Assembly: GCA_025453605.1 (NCBI GenBank)
Contig: JALOPZ010000001.1
Coordinates: 553,042-617,041, forward strand
DNA from: Candidatus Margulisiibacteriota bacterium
Lineage (GTDB): Bacteria; Margulisbacteria; WOR-1; O2-12-FULL-45-9; XYB2-FULL-48-7
Direction of reading: 5' to 3'
Length of the DNA stretch: 64,000 nt
Shown: piece by piece, positions 23,958 through 33,170 of the stretch
How the letters are laid out: each line of letters starts with the position of its first letter
How positions within the stretch are numbered: position 1 is the first letter of the stretch
Translations under genes and position numbers: made by a program
The notes under the pieces: model-generated
The model's database searches: none
Told to the model about the DNA's origin: nothing
What the model saw: only the letters and a program-made list of their open reading frames with translations

Positions 23958-25243
23958 GCAAATTGTTGATCAAAGGCGGGCGGGTGATCGATCCGGCGGC
24001 GGGGCTTGATGGGATCAGGGACGTGCTGCTGGAGAGCGGAAAAGTAAAAGAGATCGGGGTCAGGGTCAAGGGTCAGGGAGCAAGGGTCATAGAAGCCAAA
24101 GGGATGCTTGTCTTCCCCGGCTTGATCGATATGCACGTTCACCTGCGTGATCCGGGACGGCCCGACAAAGAGACGATCGCCTCCGGTTCGCGGGCGGCCG
24201 CGCTCGGTGGTTTTACCACGATCTGCTGCATGGCCAACACCGAACCGCCGATCGACAATCCGGCCGCGGTCGAGTACATCATCGCCAAGGCGCGGACCGA
24301 AGCGGCGGTCAATGTCCTGCCGATCGCCGCGGTAACCAAGGGACTGAGAGGGGAAGAGCTGGCCGAGATCGGTCGCTGCCGGATGGAAGGGGCGGTCGCT
24401 TTTTCCGATGACGGTCACCCGATCATGCGGGCGGATATGATGCGGCGCGCGCTGGAATACACCCGGCAGTTCGACGTGCCGGTCATTGCCCATTGCGAAG
24501 ACACCGGCCTTTCGGCTGGCGGAACGATGAACGAAGGGGCGGTCTCCACCGAGATCGGTTTACCGGGGATCCCCTCTCTTTCGGAAGAGATCATGGTGGC
24601 GCGCGATGTTCTCCTGGCCCGGGAGTACGGCCGGGTCCATATCGCGCACGTCTCCTGCGCCCGCTCGGTCAAATTTATCCGTGACGCCCGCCGCGAAGGA
24701 GCGTCGGTCACCTGCGAGACCTGTCCCCACTACTTTACCCTGACCGAAGACGCGGTCCGCCATTATGACCCCAACACCAAGGTTAACCCGCCGCTGCGGA
24801 CCAAGGCCGACCGCCAGGCGATAATTCGGGGACTGCGGGACGGTACGATCGAAGTGATCGCCACCGACCACGCGCCGCACACGGTCGATGACAAGAATGT
24901 CGAATTCAACCAGGCGGCCAACGGATTGGTCGGACTGGAAACCGCCCTCGGCCTGGTCCTGACCGAACTGGTCGGAAAAAAAGCGCTGACCCTGAAAGAA
25001 GCGGTCGCCAAATTGACGGCTAACCCTGCCCGGATCCTCCGCCTGGCCGGCAAAGGGACCTTGCGGCCGGGTGCCGACGCCGACCTGATCGTGGTTGACC
25101 CGCGACAGACCTGGCAGGTCGACCCGCGGCAGTTCGCCTCAAAAAGCCGGAACACCCCGTTCACCGGCTGGACCTTAAAAGGCAAGGTCATTCACACCAT
25201 CGTCGGCGGTAAACAGATCGTCAGAGATGGCCAGTTTGCCTAG
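23954..25243 (+). CDS. pyrC: Dihydroorotase (type I)
   Basis: A 429-residue amidohydrolase that cyclises carbamoyl aspartate in pyrimidine synthesis. Zinc ligands are in DMHVHLRDPG (residues 59-68), 'VIAHCEDTGL', 'IAHVSCARSV' and 'VIATDHAPHTVDDK'. Length fits type I enzymes. A word-repeat segment (AGGGTCA units) is in frame near residue 35 (VRVKGQGARVIEAKG), in the variable N-terminal beta sandwich. It overlaps rnc by 4 nt and the following lipoprotein gene by 17 nt. Confidence 0.95.
   Translation: MSKLLIKGGRVIDPAAGLDGIRDVLLESGKVKEIGVRVKGQGARVIEAKGMLVFPGLIDMHVHLRDPGRPDKETIASGSRAAALGGFTTICCMANTEPPIDNPAAVEYIIAKARTEAAVNVLPIAAVTKGLRGEELAEIGRCRMEGAVAFSDDGHPIMRADMMRRALEYTRQFDVPVIAHCEDTGLSAGGTMNEGAVSTEIGLPGIPSLSEEIMVARDVLLAREYGRVHIAHVSCARSVKFIRDARREGASVTCETCPHYFTLTEDAVRHYDPNTKVNPPLRTKADRQAIIRGLRDGTIEVIATDHAPHTVDDKNVEFNQAANGLVGLETALGLVLTELVGKKALTLKEAVAKLTANPARILRLAGKGTLRPGADADLIVVDPRQTWQVDPRQFASKSRNTPFTGWTLKGKVIHTIVGGKQIVRDGQFA
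24058..24090. repeat. In-frame AGGGTCA word element inside pyrC
   Basis: Units GGGTCA, AGGGTCA, GGGAGCA and AGGGTCA follow one another and encode VRVKGQGARV. It belongs to the dispersed low-complexity words noted across the window. Confidence 0.55.
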
Positions 25244-25880
25244 GATTTACCGGGTCGCTTTTTTAACCGGCGTTGCGGTCATCCTGGCCGGTTTATTGGC
25301 GGGACATCTTTCCGGCTGCGGCGATCTGGAGGGGGGTGTCGCTTCCTCTATAACGGTCAGCCCCAGCAGTACGACGATCGGCGTAAGCTCGAGCAAAGCC
25401 TTTACCGCGATCGGCAAGGACAGCAACGGTAAGATCGTGGCGACCACTGTTACCTGGAGCGTGACCGGCGGGATCGGCGGGATCACCAGCTCCGGCTTTT
25501 TTACCGCTGGGGCGGTTGAAGGAGCCGGGATCGTCACCGCGACCGCCGGAACGATCAGCGGTCAGGCCAGTGTCACGATCACCGAAAAAGGGTGGATCGC
25601 CGGGAAGGTCAATACTTCCGATAGTTCGATCCCGGTCGGTCTCAAGGTATATCTGCCGGCTCTATCCACCGCGGTGGACTTTACCGATAGCAGCGGGTAT
25701 TACGAACTGGAAGGGGTGCCGGCCGGGACTTATACCGTCCAAACATTGGAAACGGCCCTCTATCAGGTTGCTTCCGATGAAGTGACCCTGGGAAAAGGGG
25801 AGACGGCTCAGGTGAACCTGTTTGCCACGGTCAAACCTAACGTTCCGACCACCACGACCACCACCATCCCGACTTTCTAA
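25227..25880 (+). CDS. Secreted lipoprotein with Big-2-like and carboxypeptidase-regulatory-like domains
   Basis: A 217-residue lipoprotein. The N-terminus has a hydrophobic signal (VAFLTGVAVILAGLLAGHLSG) ending at a lipobox-like LSGC with Cys near residue 31. Residues about 42-118 form a bacterial Ig-like (Big-2) domain ('ITVSPSSTTIGVSSSKAFTA'). Residues 122-200 form a carboxypeptidase-regulatory-like sandwich ('GWIAGKVNTSD', 'SGYYELEGVPAGTYTV'). The tail is a Thr-rich linker (TTTTTTIP). No cargo or partner is evident. Likely a surface or periplasmic adhesin-type scaffold. Confidence 0.8.
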   Translation: MASLPRIYRVAFLTGVAVILAGLLAGHLSGCGDLEGGVASSITVSPSSTTIGVSSSKAFTAIGKDSNGKIVATTVTWSVTGGIGGITSSGFFTAGAVEGAGIVTATAGTISGQASVTITEKGWIAGKVNTSDSSIPVGLKVYLPALSTAVDFTDSSGYYELEGVPAGTYTVQTLETALYQVASDEVTLGKGETAQVNLFATVKPNVPTTTTTTIPTF

Positions 25881-25966
25881 CTGTAGTCGCCACTGTCGAA
25901 ATCCACTACATTTTCCCCTTTTTCGCGCTTGACCAGGGCTGGCAATAATCTTGCTGTATCCGCCGC

Positions 25967-26335
25967 ATGAGAGGACGAGCGGTTTGGCTGCTGGCCGTGT
26001 TCGGTCTGTTACTGGGGGGCTGCGCCGGTAAGGAAGAGGCGGTTGCGCCGAAATTCGAGCCGGAAATAATTACCGCGGAAAGCCAGGCCTTCAGCAATGA
26101 AGCGGTCACAGTCTACCAGCGGACAGCGGAACGGATCGTTCTCCGTTTAACGGGTGGGCCCGGCAGGCTGCCGGGAGGCCAGGGGCGCTTAGTAGGGGTG
26201 GTGAGCGGGAGGAAGATGGTCGCCCTGCTGGATCTCGGCGGCCGCGGGCTCGCCCTGGAGAAAGGAGACCGGCTGGATGATCATCGAGTGGTGGGGATTG
26301 CAGGCGATCATGTGGTTCTTGAGAGGGTACATTGA
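25967..26335 (+). CDS. PilP/GspC-like lipoprotein of a secretin system
   Basis: A 122-residue protein with a lipoprotein signal (LLAVFGLLLGGC, Cys near residue 19). The C-terminal 50 residues ('LVGVVSGRKMVALLDLGGRGLALEKGDRLDDHRVVGIAGDHVVLERV' in short blocks) follow the pattern of PilP/GspC homology-region domains, small beta barrels that bind the secretin N0 domain. The secretin gene follows immediately. No other pilus or type II secretion genes are in the window. Call by pattern and context. Confidence 0.6.
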   Translation: MRGRAVWLLAVFGLLLGGCAGKEEAVAPKFEPEIITAESQAFSNEAVTVYQRTAERIVLRLTGGPGRLPGGQGRLVGVVSGRKMVALLDLGGRGLALEKGDRLDDHRVVGIAGDHVVLERVH

Positions 26336-26337
26336 GG

Positions 26338-27591
26338 ATGGGCAATAAATCCCAATATCTAACATCCAACTTCCAAATAGTGAACAAATTCCAAAACCAA
26401 AGCACAAAGGCTATTGGGTTTTACCTTTTGGAATTAGTTATTGTGTTATTTTTGGAGGTTGGATGTTTGCTGTTGGATGTTGCTCCCGCTACCGCCTCGC
26501 AATTGATCCGGCGGATAGATTTCGAGGATGCCCCCGTTACCGACATTATCCAAACCTTGGCCAAGGGGGCGGGATTTGATGTAGTGATTGCTGGGGATCA
26601 GGCTGCCGCCCTGGCAAAAAAAGCGACAGTCCATTTAACAGAGATTGAGCCCGAACAGGCCATTGAGCACATTCTGCGGACCAATGGGTTCAATTATGAA
26701 AGGAGCGGGGCGGTCCTTTTAGTCTCCGCTTTACCGCAGGACCAGGCCCAAACTGCTTACCGGTCGTCGGTCGCTGTTGTCCAATTAAAATACCTTGGGG
26801 CTGCAAAAGCGGCTGAGTTACTGGCAAAGTTGCTGCCGACCGCCGCTTATCAGGTCGGCGGAAGGGCGAACACCCTGATCATCAGAGGAAAGGAGGGAGA
26901 GATCGCGGAGGTGAAAGAGGCGCTGGCAAAGATCGATGATCAAATCCCGCAGATAATGATCGAAAGCAAGGTCATGGAGTTGTCACAAAATGATTCACTT
27001 AAGCTGGGCCTTTCTTACGGTAATGGAACGTATAAAATGGTGACCAGTAAGAACACCAGGCTGACCCGGCCGGCTGATGACCTGATCTCGACACTAAATG
27101 CCTTAGCGGCGAATGGCAAAGCCAGAGTTGTTGCCTGTCCGCGGATAGCGACCCTGGACAACCAGGAAGCGCTGATCAACATCGGCAACCGGATCCCCTA
27201 CGCTGTCCCGGTTACCGGCGGCGGAGTGACAACGCAATGGACGGTCAACTACATTGATGCTGGGGTCAAGCTGAAGATCACGCCCCAACTGGGAGGGGAG
27301 GGGGACATTCTAACGCTTGTCCAGCCGGAGGTTTCGACCATTTCTGAATGGCGGACCACCGCCGCAGGAGATTTCCCGGTTATTTCGACCAGGAATGCCG
27401 CTTCAATAGTGAGCGTCAAAGACGGCGAGACGATCGTTATTGGCGGGCTATTATCGGAGACCGAACGGGAAAATATCTCCCGGGTGCCGCTCCTTGGCTA
27501 TCTTCCCATAATAGGGCTGCTGTTCCAAAACAAGAATATAGAAAAGGAAAAGACAGAGATAGTCTTCCTGATCACCCCGCACCTGATCTAG
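26338..27591 (+). CDS. Secretin (PilQ/GspD family)
   Basis: About 417 residues. A STN/N0-like domain ('IDFEDAPVTDIIQTLAKGAGFDVVIAG', in blocks) spans residues 60-110, an N1-type domain about 150-205 ('VVQLKYLGAAKAAELLAKLL'), and the C-terminal secretin domain runs to the end with 'FPVISTRNAASIVSVKDGETIVIGGLL' and 'VPLLGYLPIIGLLFQNK'. It should form an outer-membrane ring. Either ATG 26338 or TTG 26332 can start it. The first 55 residues, including the hydrophobic signal core, are encoded by an AT-rich inverted repeat unlike the rest of the gene. Confidence 0.88.
   Translation: MGNKSQYLTSNFQIVNKFQNQSTKAIGFYLLELVIVLFLEVGCLLLDVAPATASQLIRRIDFEDAPVTDIIQTLAKGAGFDVVIAGDQAAALAKKATVHLTEIEPEQAIEHILRTNGFNYERSGAVLLVSALPQDQAQTAYRSSVAVVQLKYLGAAKAAELLAKLLPTAAYQVGGRANTLIIRGKEGEIAEVKEALAKIDDQIPQIMIESKVMELSQNDSLKLGLSYGNGTYKMVTSKNTRLTRPADDLISTLNALAANGKARVVACPRIATLDNQEALINIGNRIPYAVPVTGGGVTTQWTVNYIDAGVKLKITPQLGGEGDILTLVQPEVSTISEWRTTAAGDFPVISTRNAASIVSVKDGETIVIGGLLSETERENISRVPLLGYLPIIGLLFQNKNIEKEKTEIVFLITPHLI
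26350..26482. repeat. AT-rich inverted word repeat encoding the secretin signal peptide
   Basis: AACATCCAA (26361-26369) is inverted relative to TTGGATGTT (26459-26467 and again 26473-26481). AATTCCAAAA (26387-26396) is the perfect complement of TTTTGGAATT (26426-26435), and CCCAATA (26351-26357) of TATTGGG. Composition is sharply more AT-rich than flanking DNA. The segment is translated as the N-terminal leader of the secretin. Confidence 0.75.
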
Positions 27592-27595
27592 CGGC

Positions 27596-28321
27596 TTAAA
27601 GCGGCACGATCTTAACCTGGCCCCGCGCTCCCAATTGGTCGTCCTTGATGATCAGCACCCCGTCCAGCCCCCGGATCTTTTGCGCCAGTTTTAGGCCAGC
27701 CTCGAGATCGCCGACTTCTTTCACTGCGTTGCCGATCGCGGTGGCGGCGGCGTCGGCCAGGAGGGCGCTTTTGGCGATGACCACGACGGCGTCGGCCTTA
27801 CCGAAGCTGAAGGAGTGGCCGACCGTTCCCGACGAGGTGCAGACCGAGAACGGTTCCGGGCGCGGCGCCAGCTCCAGGGCGATCTTTTCCGAGAACGGCG
27901 AGCTGCCGGCGTAGACGCCGACCTTGCGGGGCTGGTTGATCTTCAGAAAAATATCGCCGCCGTTCTCGACGATCAGCTCTTTGGTAAAAGGGAGCAGGTC
28001 GCGGCCGACATATTCGGCGACCGCTCCGGCGACGGCCGCCATCGGGCCGACTTTTACTTTGCGCGCGGCGTCGGCCATTGCCCTGGCGATCGGCGGGGCG
28101 TCGTAGCGGACCCGGTAGGAAGAGAGGGTCTTGAAGAATGTCGGGTCGCTCTCGATGTACTTTTCCAGCTCAGCCCGGTATTTCAGAGTAAAGGCGTAAG
28201 CCTTGTCGTAAAGATTTTGCTCCGCCAGGACCAGGAGGTCGGTCTCTTTTTCGATGATCTCGAACCTGACCAGGTTGTCGGCTTTAACGTAGTTGCGATA
28301 AGTCCGCTCCTCGTAAGCCAA
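27596..28321 (-). CDS. UPF0280 family protein (ApbE-like fold)
   Basis: A 241-residue protein of the UPF0280 group, related to ApbE flavin transferases by fold. 'AAVAGAVAEYVGRDLLP', 'LIVENGGDIFLKI' and 'SSGTVGHSFSFGKADAVVVIAKSA' are the conserved blocks. Biochemical function is not established. Starts at TTG 1 nt after the hisB stop, after a GGGGG stretch; likely co-transcribed with hisB, ruvB and slt. Confidence 0.88.
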   Translation of the reverse strand: MAYEERTYRNYVKADNLVRFEIIEKETDLLVLAEQNLYDKAYAFTLKYRAELEKYIESDPTFFKTLSSYRVRYDAPPIARAMADAARKVKVGPMAAVAGAVAEYVGRDLLPFTKELIVENGGDIFLKINQPRKVGVYAGSSPFSEKIALELAPRPEPFSVCTSSGTVGHSFSFGKADAVVVIAKSALLADAAATAIGNAVKEVGDLEAGLKLAQKIRGLDGVLIIKDDQLGARGQVKIVPL

Positions 28322-28322
28322 C

Positions 28323-28949
28323 TTACAGGACCCCCTTGGTTGACGGCACTCCTTTTTTCCGCGGATTGACGGCGCAGGCGCGCATCAGGGCGACGCCGAA
28401 CGCCTTGAAGATCGCTTCGATCTTGTGGTGGGTGTTCTTCCCCCGGACCAGGTCGATGTGCAGGGAAATGCCTGCCTTATAGACAAAGGCCTCGAAGAAT
28501 TCGCGGAGCATTTCGTCATCAAGGGAGAGTTTAACCCGCGTTTTTCCGATCTCAGCGTAAAGCAGTTCTTTGGGAAATTTAGCTTTAAAGGTAAAATGCG
28601 GCCGGCCCGAGATATCGATGGCGGCCTTAACCTCGGCCAGCGATTCGTCCATCGGGACGATGGCGTGGCCGTAGCGCTCGATCTTCAGCTTTTTCCCCAG
28701 CGCTTTGGCGAACGCTTCACCCAGGGCGAGTCCGGTGTCCTCGACCAGGTGATGGAGGTCCACTTCCAGGTCACCTTTAGCCGCCAGCTTCAGGTCGAAC
28801 AGTCCGTGCTTGGCAAAGAGCGTCAGCATGTGGCCGAGAAAGGGGAGCGGATACTTGATCCGGCTTTTCCCGGCCCCGTCAATGGTCAAATCGACCTTGA
28901 TAGATGTTTCCTTGGTCAGGCGGTCAATGGTCGCGGTTCTTTTTGTCAT
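28323..28949 (-). CDS. hisB: Imidazoleglycerol-phosphate dehydratase
   Basis: A 208-residue HisB, the monofunctional dehydratase of histidine synthesis. Manganese-binding histidines lie in 'LPFLGHMLTLFAKHGLFDL', 'DLHHLVEDTGLALGEAF' and 'GKNTHHKIEAIFKAFGVAL'. The start shares bases with the ruvB stop. No other his gene is adjacent, so its neighbours (ruvB, UPF0280) are unrelated in function. Confidence 0.96.
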   Translation of the reverse strand: MTKRTATIDRLTKETSIKVDLTIDGAGKSRIKYPLPFLGHMLTLFAKHGLFDLKLAAKGDLEVDLHHLVEDTGLALGEAFAKALGKKLKIERYGHAIVPMDESLAEVKAAIDISGRPHFTFKAKFPKELLYAEIGKTRVKLSLDDEMLREFFEAFVYKAGISLHIDLVRGKNTHHKIEAIFKAFGVALMRACAVNPRKKGVPSTKGVL

Positions 28950-29956
28950 TAGAATAACTTCTCCTGCGGCGGCGTTTTGTCGCCTTTTAATTTGCGGCCG
29001 ACGTGCTCGGCGGCCAGAGCGGTGACCAGCCGGCCCCGCGGCGTCCGCTCGATGAAGCCGAGCTGCATCAGGTACGGTTCGTAAACGTCCTCCAGAGTCT
29101 CCACCTCTTCAGAAATTCCGGCGGAAAGCGTTTCGACGCCGACCGGGCCGCCGCCGAACTTGTCGATGACTGTGATCAGGTACTTGCGGTCGATCTTATC
29201 GAGGCCGAACTCGTCGACCCCCATTGAATCGAGGCACTCTTTGGCGATCGCCAGCGAGATATCGCCCGAACCTTTGACCTGCGCGTAGTCGCGGACCCGG
29301 CGGAGGAACCGGATAGCGATGCGCGGCGTGCCGCGCGACCGCTTGGCGATCTCCAGCGCCCCCTGGGGATCGATCTTGATCACCAGCGCCTCAGCTGCCC
29401 GGCTGACGACCTGCTGCAGCTCCGGGTGGGTATAATATTCCAAACGGTTGACGATGCCGAACCGGTCGCGCAGCGGCGCGGAGAGCAGGCCGATCCGCGT
29501 CGTCGCGCCGATCAGAGTGAAACGGGGGAGATCGAGCCGGATCGAGCGGGCGCTCGGTCCCTTGCCGATGATGATATCAAGGCCAAAGTCTTCCATGGCC
29601 GGATACAGGACCTCTTCCACCACCTTGTTCAGCCGGTGGATCTCGTCGATAAAGAGGATGTCGTGCTGTTTGAGGTTGGTCAGGATCGCGGCCAGATCGC
29701 CCGGCCGCTCGATCGCCGGTCCTGAGGTCACCTTGATGCTGACCCCCATTTCGTTGGCGATGATATTGGCCAGGGTCGTCTTGCCTAGGCCGGGGGGACC
29801 GTAGAAGAGAAGATGCTCGAGCGCTTCGCCCCGGGACCGGGCGGCCGACATGTGGATCAGAAGGTTCTTGAGGATCGGCTCCTGGCCGATGAAATTATCG
29901 AACTTGCGGGGCCGCAGGCCGTCAAAAGCGCGCTCCTCGTCATGATTTTCGTTCAT
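28949..29956 (-). CDS. ruvB: Holliday junction branch-migration helicase RuvB
   Basis: About 335 residues. '[15 protein letters not shown]' opens the AAA+ core; Walker A is GPPGLGKTT, Walker B '[10 protein letters not shown]', sensor 1 '[14 protein letters not shown]', and the C-terminal winged helix has '[13 protein letters not shown]'. RuvB drives branch migration with RuvA and RuvC, which are not in the window. ATG 29956 is preferred; a TTG at 29974 would add six residues. Both starts lie inside the end of slt. Confidence 0.96.
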   Translation of the reverse strand: MNENHDEERAFDGLRPRKFDNFIGQEPILKNLLIHMSAARSRGEALEHLLFYGPPGLGKTTLANIIANEMGVSIKVTSGPAIERPGDLAAILTNLKQHDILFIDEIHRLNKVVEEVLYPAMEDFGLDIIIGKGPSARSIRLDLPRFTLIGATTRIGLLSAPLRDRFGIVNRLEYYTHPELQQVVSRAAEALVIKIDPQGALEIAKRSRGTPRIAIRFLRRVRDYAQVKGSGDISLAIAKECLDSMGVDEFGLDKIDRKYLITVIDKFGGGPVGVETLSAGISEEVETLEDVYEPYLMQLGFIERTPRGRLVTALAAEHVGRKLKGDKTPPQEKLF

Positions 29957-32114
29957 AAAGTCTCTTGTATTCAAAGTAGCTTCCCATTACCTTCTGAACA
30001 TAGAGACGGGTCTCGCGGACCGGGATGCTTTCGATGAACTCGTCGATGTCGACGTTCTTCAGGTCGCCATTATACCAGTTTTTAACATATCTCGATATCC
30101 GGTTCGGCCCCCCGTTGTAGCCGGCCAGTGCCAGATAGGCGTTAGCGCGGAAACGTTTGACCAGGTCGGCCAGATACCAGGTCCCCATTTTGATATTGAC
30201 CGATGGTTCGTAAAGTTTAGTGGTCCGGTAGCCGGTCAGTTCCAGCTTTTTCGCGATCCCCCGGCCGGTTTTGGCCATGATCTGCATCAGCCCCCGGGCT
30301 TTGGAGCGGGAAACCGCCTGAGAATGGAACCGGCTCTCTTCCCTGATGACCGCCAGGACCAGATAGGGGTCAACCTTGAACTGGTCCGCCGCGCTGGCGA
30401 CGTGCGGCCAGTAACCGCGGGGATACCCCAGCTCCCAGATCTTTTTAGGTATAACCTCGGCCCGGCCGTTCAGGACCGCCGCTTTGATCTTGCGGTCGGC
30501 AAAACGGATCGGCCGGCGGTATTCGCCGGATCGGACCAGCATTTCGCCGAGCTTGATCTGGGCCGAATCCTTTTCGATCTCCGAAGTGATATCAACCAGA
30601 TAGCGGGCCTCGTCCGCGGCGTAGCGCGGCAAACCGATGTTCATCAGCTCTTTGTACTTGGCCAGATGCGCGAAAGCTTCCCGGGAGCTGGCCGGATCGA
30701 CCTCGTCGATCTTGGTCTGTTCCCAGATCTCCATGACTGCGGCCAGTTCTTCGGTCTTTTCGCCGTCGGCCTGGTCGAGCGCGCTGGAGAAGTCCTCGCC
30801 GTTAAAGGCCGGGCCGAGCGAACAGGGGACACCGCGGGCGTTCAATTGGGCCTGTGCCCGGTAAGCGTAGTAAGTATGGTCGAACCGGCTCAGCAGCTTC
30901 TTATAGACCTCGACCGCCGCCCCCTGATTGCCGAGCCGCTCCTGGGCTTTGGCCTCGAAAAAGTAGCAGCGGGGGGTATCTTCGCCGGGCGGGTAAAGCT
31001 GAGCCAGGTGAAGATAGGTGGCGGCATTCTTGAAATCGCCGCTCCAGTAGTAGGTCCGGCCGAGGCGCCAGATCGCCGCCGGCACCGATTTACTGTAAGG
31101 ATACTTGGTGATCACATTGTAATAGGCGGTCAGGGCCTTCGCCGTATTCTCTTTCATCTCATAGTAGTAGCCGATCCAATAAGCCGCCTCGTCGGCCAGG
31201 CCGGAATCGGGATACTTCTCGGTCACTTTGAGCAGGGAATGGATGGCATTGTCATAATCGCCGCGCCGGCCGCGCGCCAGACCGAGGTAGTAGTGCGCCT
31301 TGCCCGCCAGGTTGGCCGGGCCGCGGGTCGCCCGTTCCAGATCGGCCAGCGCCGATGGCTTGTTGGTCTGTTCCTCCGCCCGGCCGAGCATCAGCAGCGC
31401 TTCCCAGGAGTATTTGCTGTGCGGGTATTCGCGTGCCAGAAGATTAAAAATGTTCGCCGCCATGGCGTAATCGCCCTGCTCAAAATAACTCATCCCCTTT
31501 TTGTAGAGGACGGGAGCGGTGGCGGTGAAACGAGGAAGGGTTTTCTTGTGCGCCCGCTTGAGCACAGCGATCGCCTGGCGGGACCGCTTGCCGAAATAGC
31601 TCAACGGATGAAAGAGATCGACCTCTTCGTAAGCCAGGTAGGCGGAGCGCCAGTCTTTTTGTTCTTCGTGAGCGCGGGCGATCAGGTAACGGGCTTCGGC
31701 CGCTTCCGGCGCGTCGGGATATTTATCGACCAGGCCGGCCAGCTCTTTTCTGGCGGCACCAAAGTCCTTCCGGTTAAAATTGCACTTGCCGATCAGAAGC
31801 CGGGCGCGGGCTAACAGGAGGCTGTCGGGATGATCGGCCTCAACTCGGCGGTACTCAACCGCGGCCGCGGCGTATTCCCCGGCGAAATAGTGGGTCTCGC
31901 CCAGTTCAAATTGGGCGTAATCGGCCAACGGATAGCCATGAGCGGCTGCCGCCCGGCGAAAACCATCAAGCGCCAGGGAGCCATCGCCGGCCTGTCTGGC
32001 CTCGTACGCCCGGAGGAGGAGAGCGCCCGCTTCCAGCCGCCCGCCTTCGAGGGACTGGGCGTAGAGGGGGAGCGATAACGCGAGCAGCAGAATAACGACG
32101 CTAAAGCTGCGCAT
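29940..32114 (-). CDS. slt: Soluble lytic murein transglycosylase with TPR array
   Basis: A 724-residue exported protein. Signal peptide residues 1-19 ([16 protein letters not shown]). Residues about 25-540 are a long array of TPR-like repeats forming the superhelix typical of Slt70. The C-terminal SLT domain carries the catalytic Glu in [15 protein letters not shown], '[12 protein letters not shown]' and '[16 protein letters not shown]'. It cleaves glycan strands of peptidoglycan. The start is 11 nt from a TATAAT box that forms half of a divergent palindrome shared with galT. Confidence 0.94.
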   Translation of the reverse strand: MRSFSVVILLLALSLPLYAQSLEGGRLEAGALLLRAYEARQAGDGSLALDGFRRAAAAHGYPLADYAQFELGETHYFAGEYAAAAVEYRRVEADHPDSLLLARARLLIGKCNFNRKDFGAARKELAGLVDKYPDAPEAAEARYLIARAHEEQKDWRSAYLAYEEVDLFHPLSYFGKRSRQAIAVLKRAHKKTLPRFTATAPVLYKKGMSYFEQGDYAMAANIFNLLAREYPHSKYSWEALLMLGRAEEQTNKPSALADLERATRGPANLAGKAHYYLGLARGRRGDYDNAIHSLLKVTEKYPDSGLADEAAYWIGYYYEMKENTAKALTAYYNVITKYPYSKSVPAAIWRLGRTYYWSGDFKNAATYLHLAQLYPPGEDTPRCYFFEAKAQERLGNQGAAVEVYKKLLSRFDHTYYAYRAQAQLNARGVPCSLGPAFNGEDFSSALDQADGEKTEELAAVMEIWEQTKIDEVDPASSREAFAHLAKYKELMNIGLPRYAADEARYLVDITSEIEKDSAQIKLGEMLVRSGEYRRPIRFADRKIKAAVLNGRAEVIPKKIWELGYPRGYWPHVASAADQFKVDPYLVLAVIREESRFHSQAVSRSKARGLMQIMAKTGRGIAKKLELTGYRTTKLYEPSVNIKMGTWYLADLVKRFRANAYLALAGYNGGPNRISRYVKNWYNGDLKNVDIDEFIESIPVRETRLYVQKVMGSYFEYKRLYERKS

Positions 32115-32125
32115 CAGAGAACAGA

Positions 32126-32149
32126 ATTATAGCATTTATGTGCTATAAT
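32126..32149. promoter_or_regulatory. Palindromic divergent promoter of slt and galT
   Basis: ATTATAGCA, a 6-nt centre (TTTATG) and TGCTATAAT form a perfect inverted repeat. Each arm is an extended -10 box (TGC-TATAAT) pointing outward: 11 nt before the slt ATG and 10 nt before the galT ATG at 32160. Confidence 0.65.
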
Positions 32150-32159
32150 GCCAACCGCC

Positions 32160-33170
32160 ATGCCAGAGCTGCGTCAGAATCCGGCGACCAAGGAATGGGT
32201 GATCATTGCTACCGAGCGCTCGCGCCGGCCGGAGGAGTTGGGGAGCGGCCCGGCCCAGTTCGCGCCGAACGAGCATGACCATTGTCCGTTCTGTCCCGGT
32301 AAAGAAAAGGCGACTCCACCGGAGCTGCTGGCCTATCGGGCATACGGCACGGAGGCGAACTCCCCCGGTTGGTGGATCCGGATCATTCCCAACGCTTTTC
32401 CCGCTCTTGTTCCTCAGGGGATACCCGAACGGTTCAAGGTCGAGGACTTTTTTACCTACATGGAAGGGTTGGGCGATCACGAGGTGATCATCGAGTCGCC
32501 GGAGCACCAGCAGACGATCGCGTTGATGGAGCAGAAGCAGGTCGAAGAGATCTTTTTGGCTTACCGTGAGCGCTACCTTGCCCTGGCCAGGGACCCGCGC
32601 TTTGAGATGGTAATTCTCTTCAAGAACCACGGGGCTTCAGCCGGCACCTCGCTCCGCCATCCGCACTCGCAGATAATCGCCACGCCGATCACGCCGCTCC
32701 ACATCCGGAACCGGATCGAATCAGCGATGCATTATTTTGACGACAGCGGCACCTGCGTTTATTGCGACATGATCGCCAAGGAACAAAAAGTCGGCGCGCG
32801 GATCGTCAGCGAGAGCAATAATTTTATCGTTTTCGAACCATTCGCCTCCCGTTCGCCTTTCGAGACCTGGGTCGTGCCGAAAAAACACGCTTCTTCGTTC
32901 GAGACGATCACGCCGGAGAACGCCAAGGAGCTGGCGTTCGTCATGCGCGGCGTTTTGCGCAAGATCTACTGTTCGCTCAGCAATCCGGATTATAACCTGG
33001 TCCTCCGGTCCGCCCCAGTCCACGAAAAGAACGTCGAGTATTATCACTGGCATATCATGATCCTCCCCCGGGTCAGCGCCGTGGCCGGCTTTGAGCTCGG
33101 CTCAGGCATCTACATAAATACGGTCATCCCCGAAGAAGCGGCCAAATTCCTCCGTGAAAACACGGATTAG
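32160..33170 (+). CDS. galT: Galactose-1-phosphate uridylyltransferase family
   Basis: A 336-residue HIT-superfamily enzyme. 'MPELRQNPATKEWVIIATER' opens the domain; CPFC near residue 45 is a zinc-type pair; the catalytic block is HPHSQIIATPITP (canonical HPHGQ, with Ser for Gly) and the second half ends 'EYYHWHIMILPR'. It transfers UMP between UDP-glucose and hexose-1-P; specificity is not certain. ATG 32160 is chosen because the upstream ATG at 32148 overlaps the -10 box and would not be transcribed. Overlaps tlyA by 17 nt. Confidence 0.9.
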   Translation: MPELRQNPATKEWVIIATERSRRPEELGSGPAQFAPNEHDHCPFCPGKEKATPPELLAYRAYGTEANSPGWWIRIIPNAFPALVPQGIPERFKVEDFFTYMEGLGDHEVIIESPEHQQTIALMEQKQVEEIFLAYRERYLALARDPRFEMVILFKNHGASAGTSLRHPHSQIIATPITPLHIRNRIESAMHYFDDSGTCVYCDMIAKEQKVGARIVSESNNFIVFEPFASRSPFETWVVPKKHASSFETITPENAKELAFVMRGVLRKIYCSLSNPDYNLVLRSAPVHEKNVEYYHWHIMILPRVSAVAGFELGSGIYINTVIPEEAAKFLRENTD

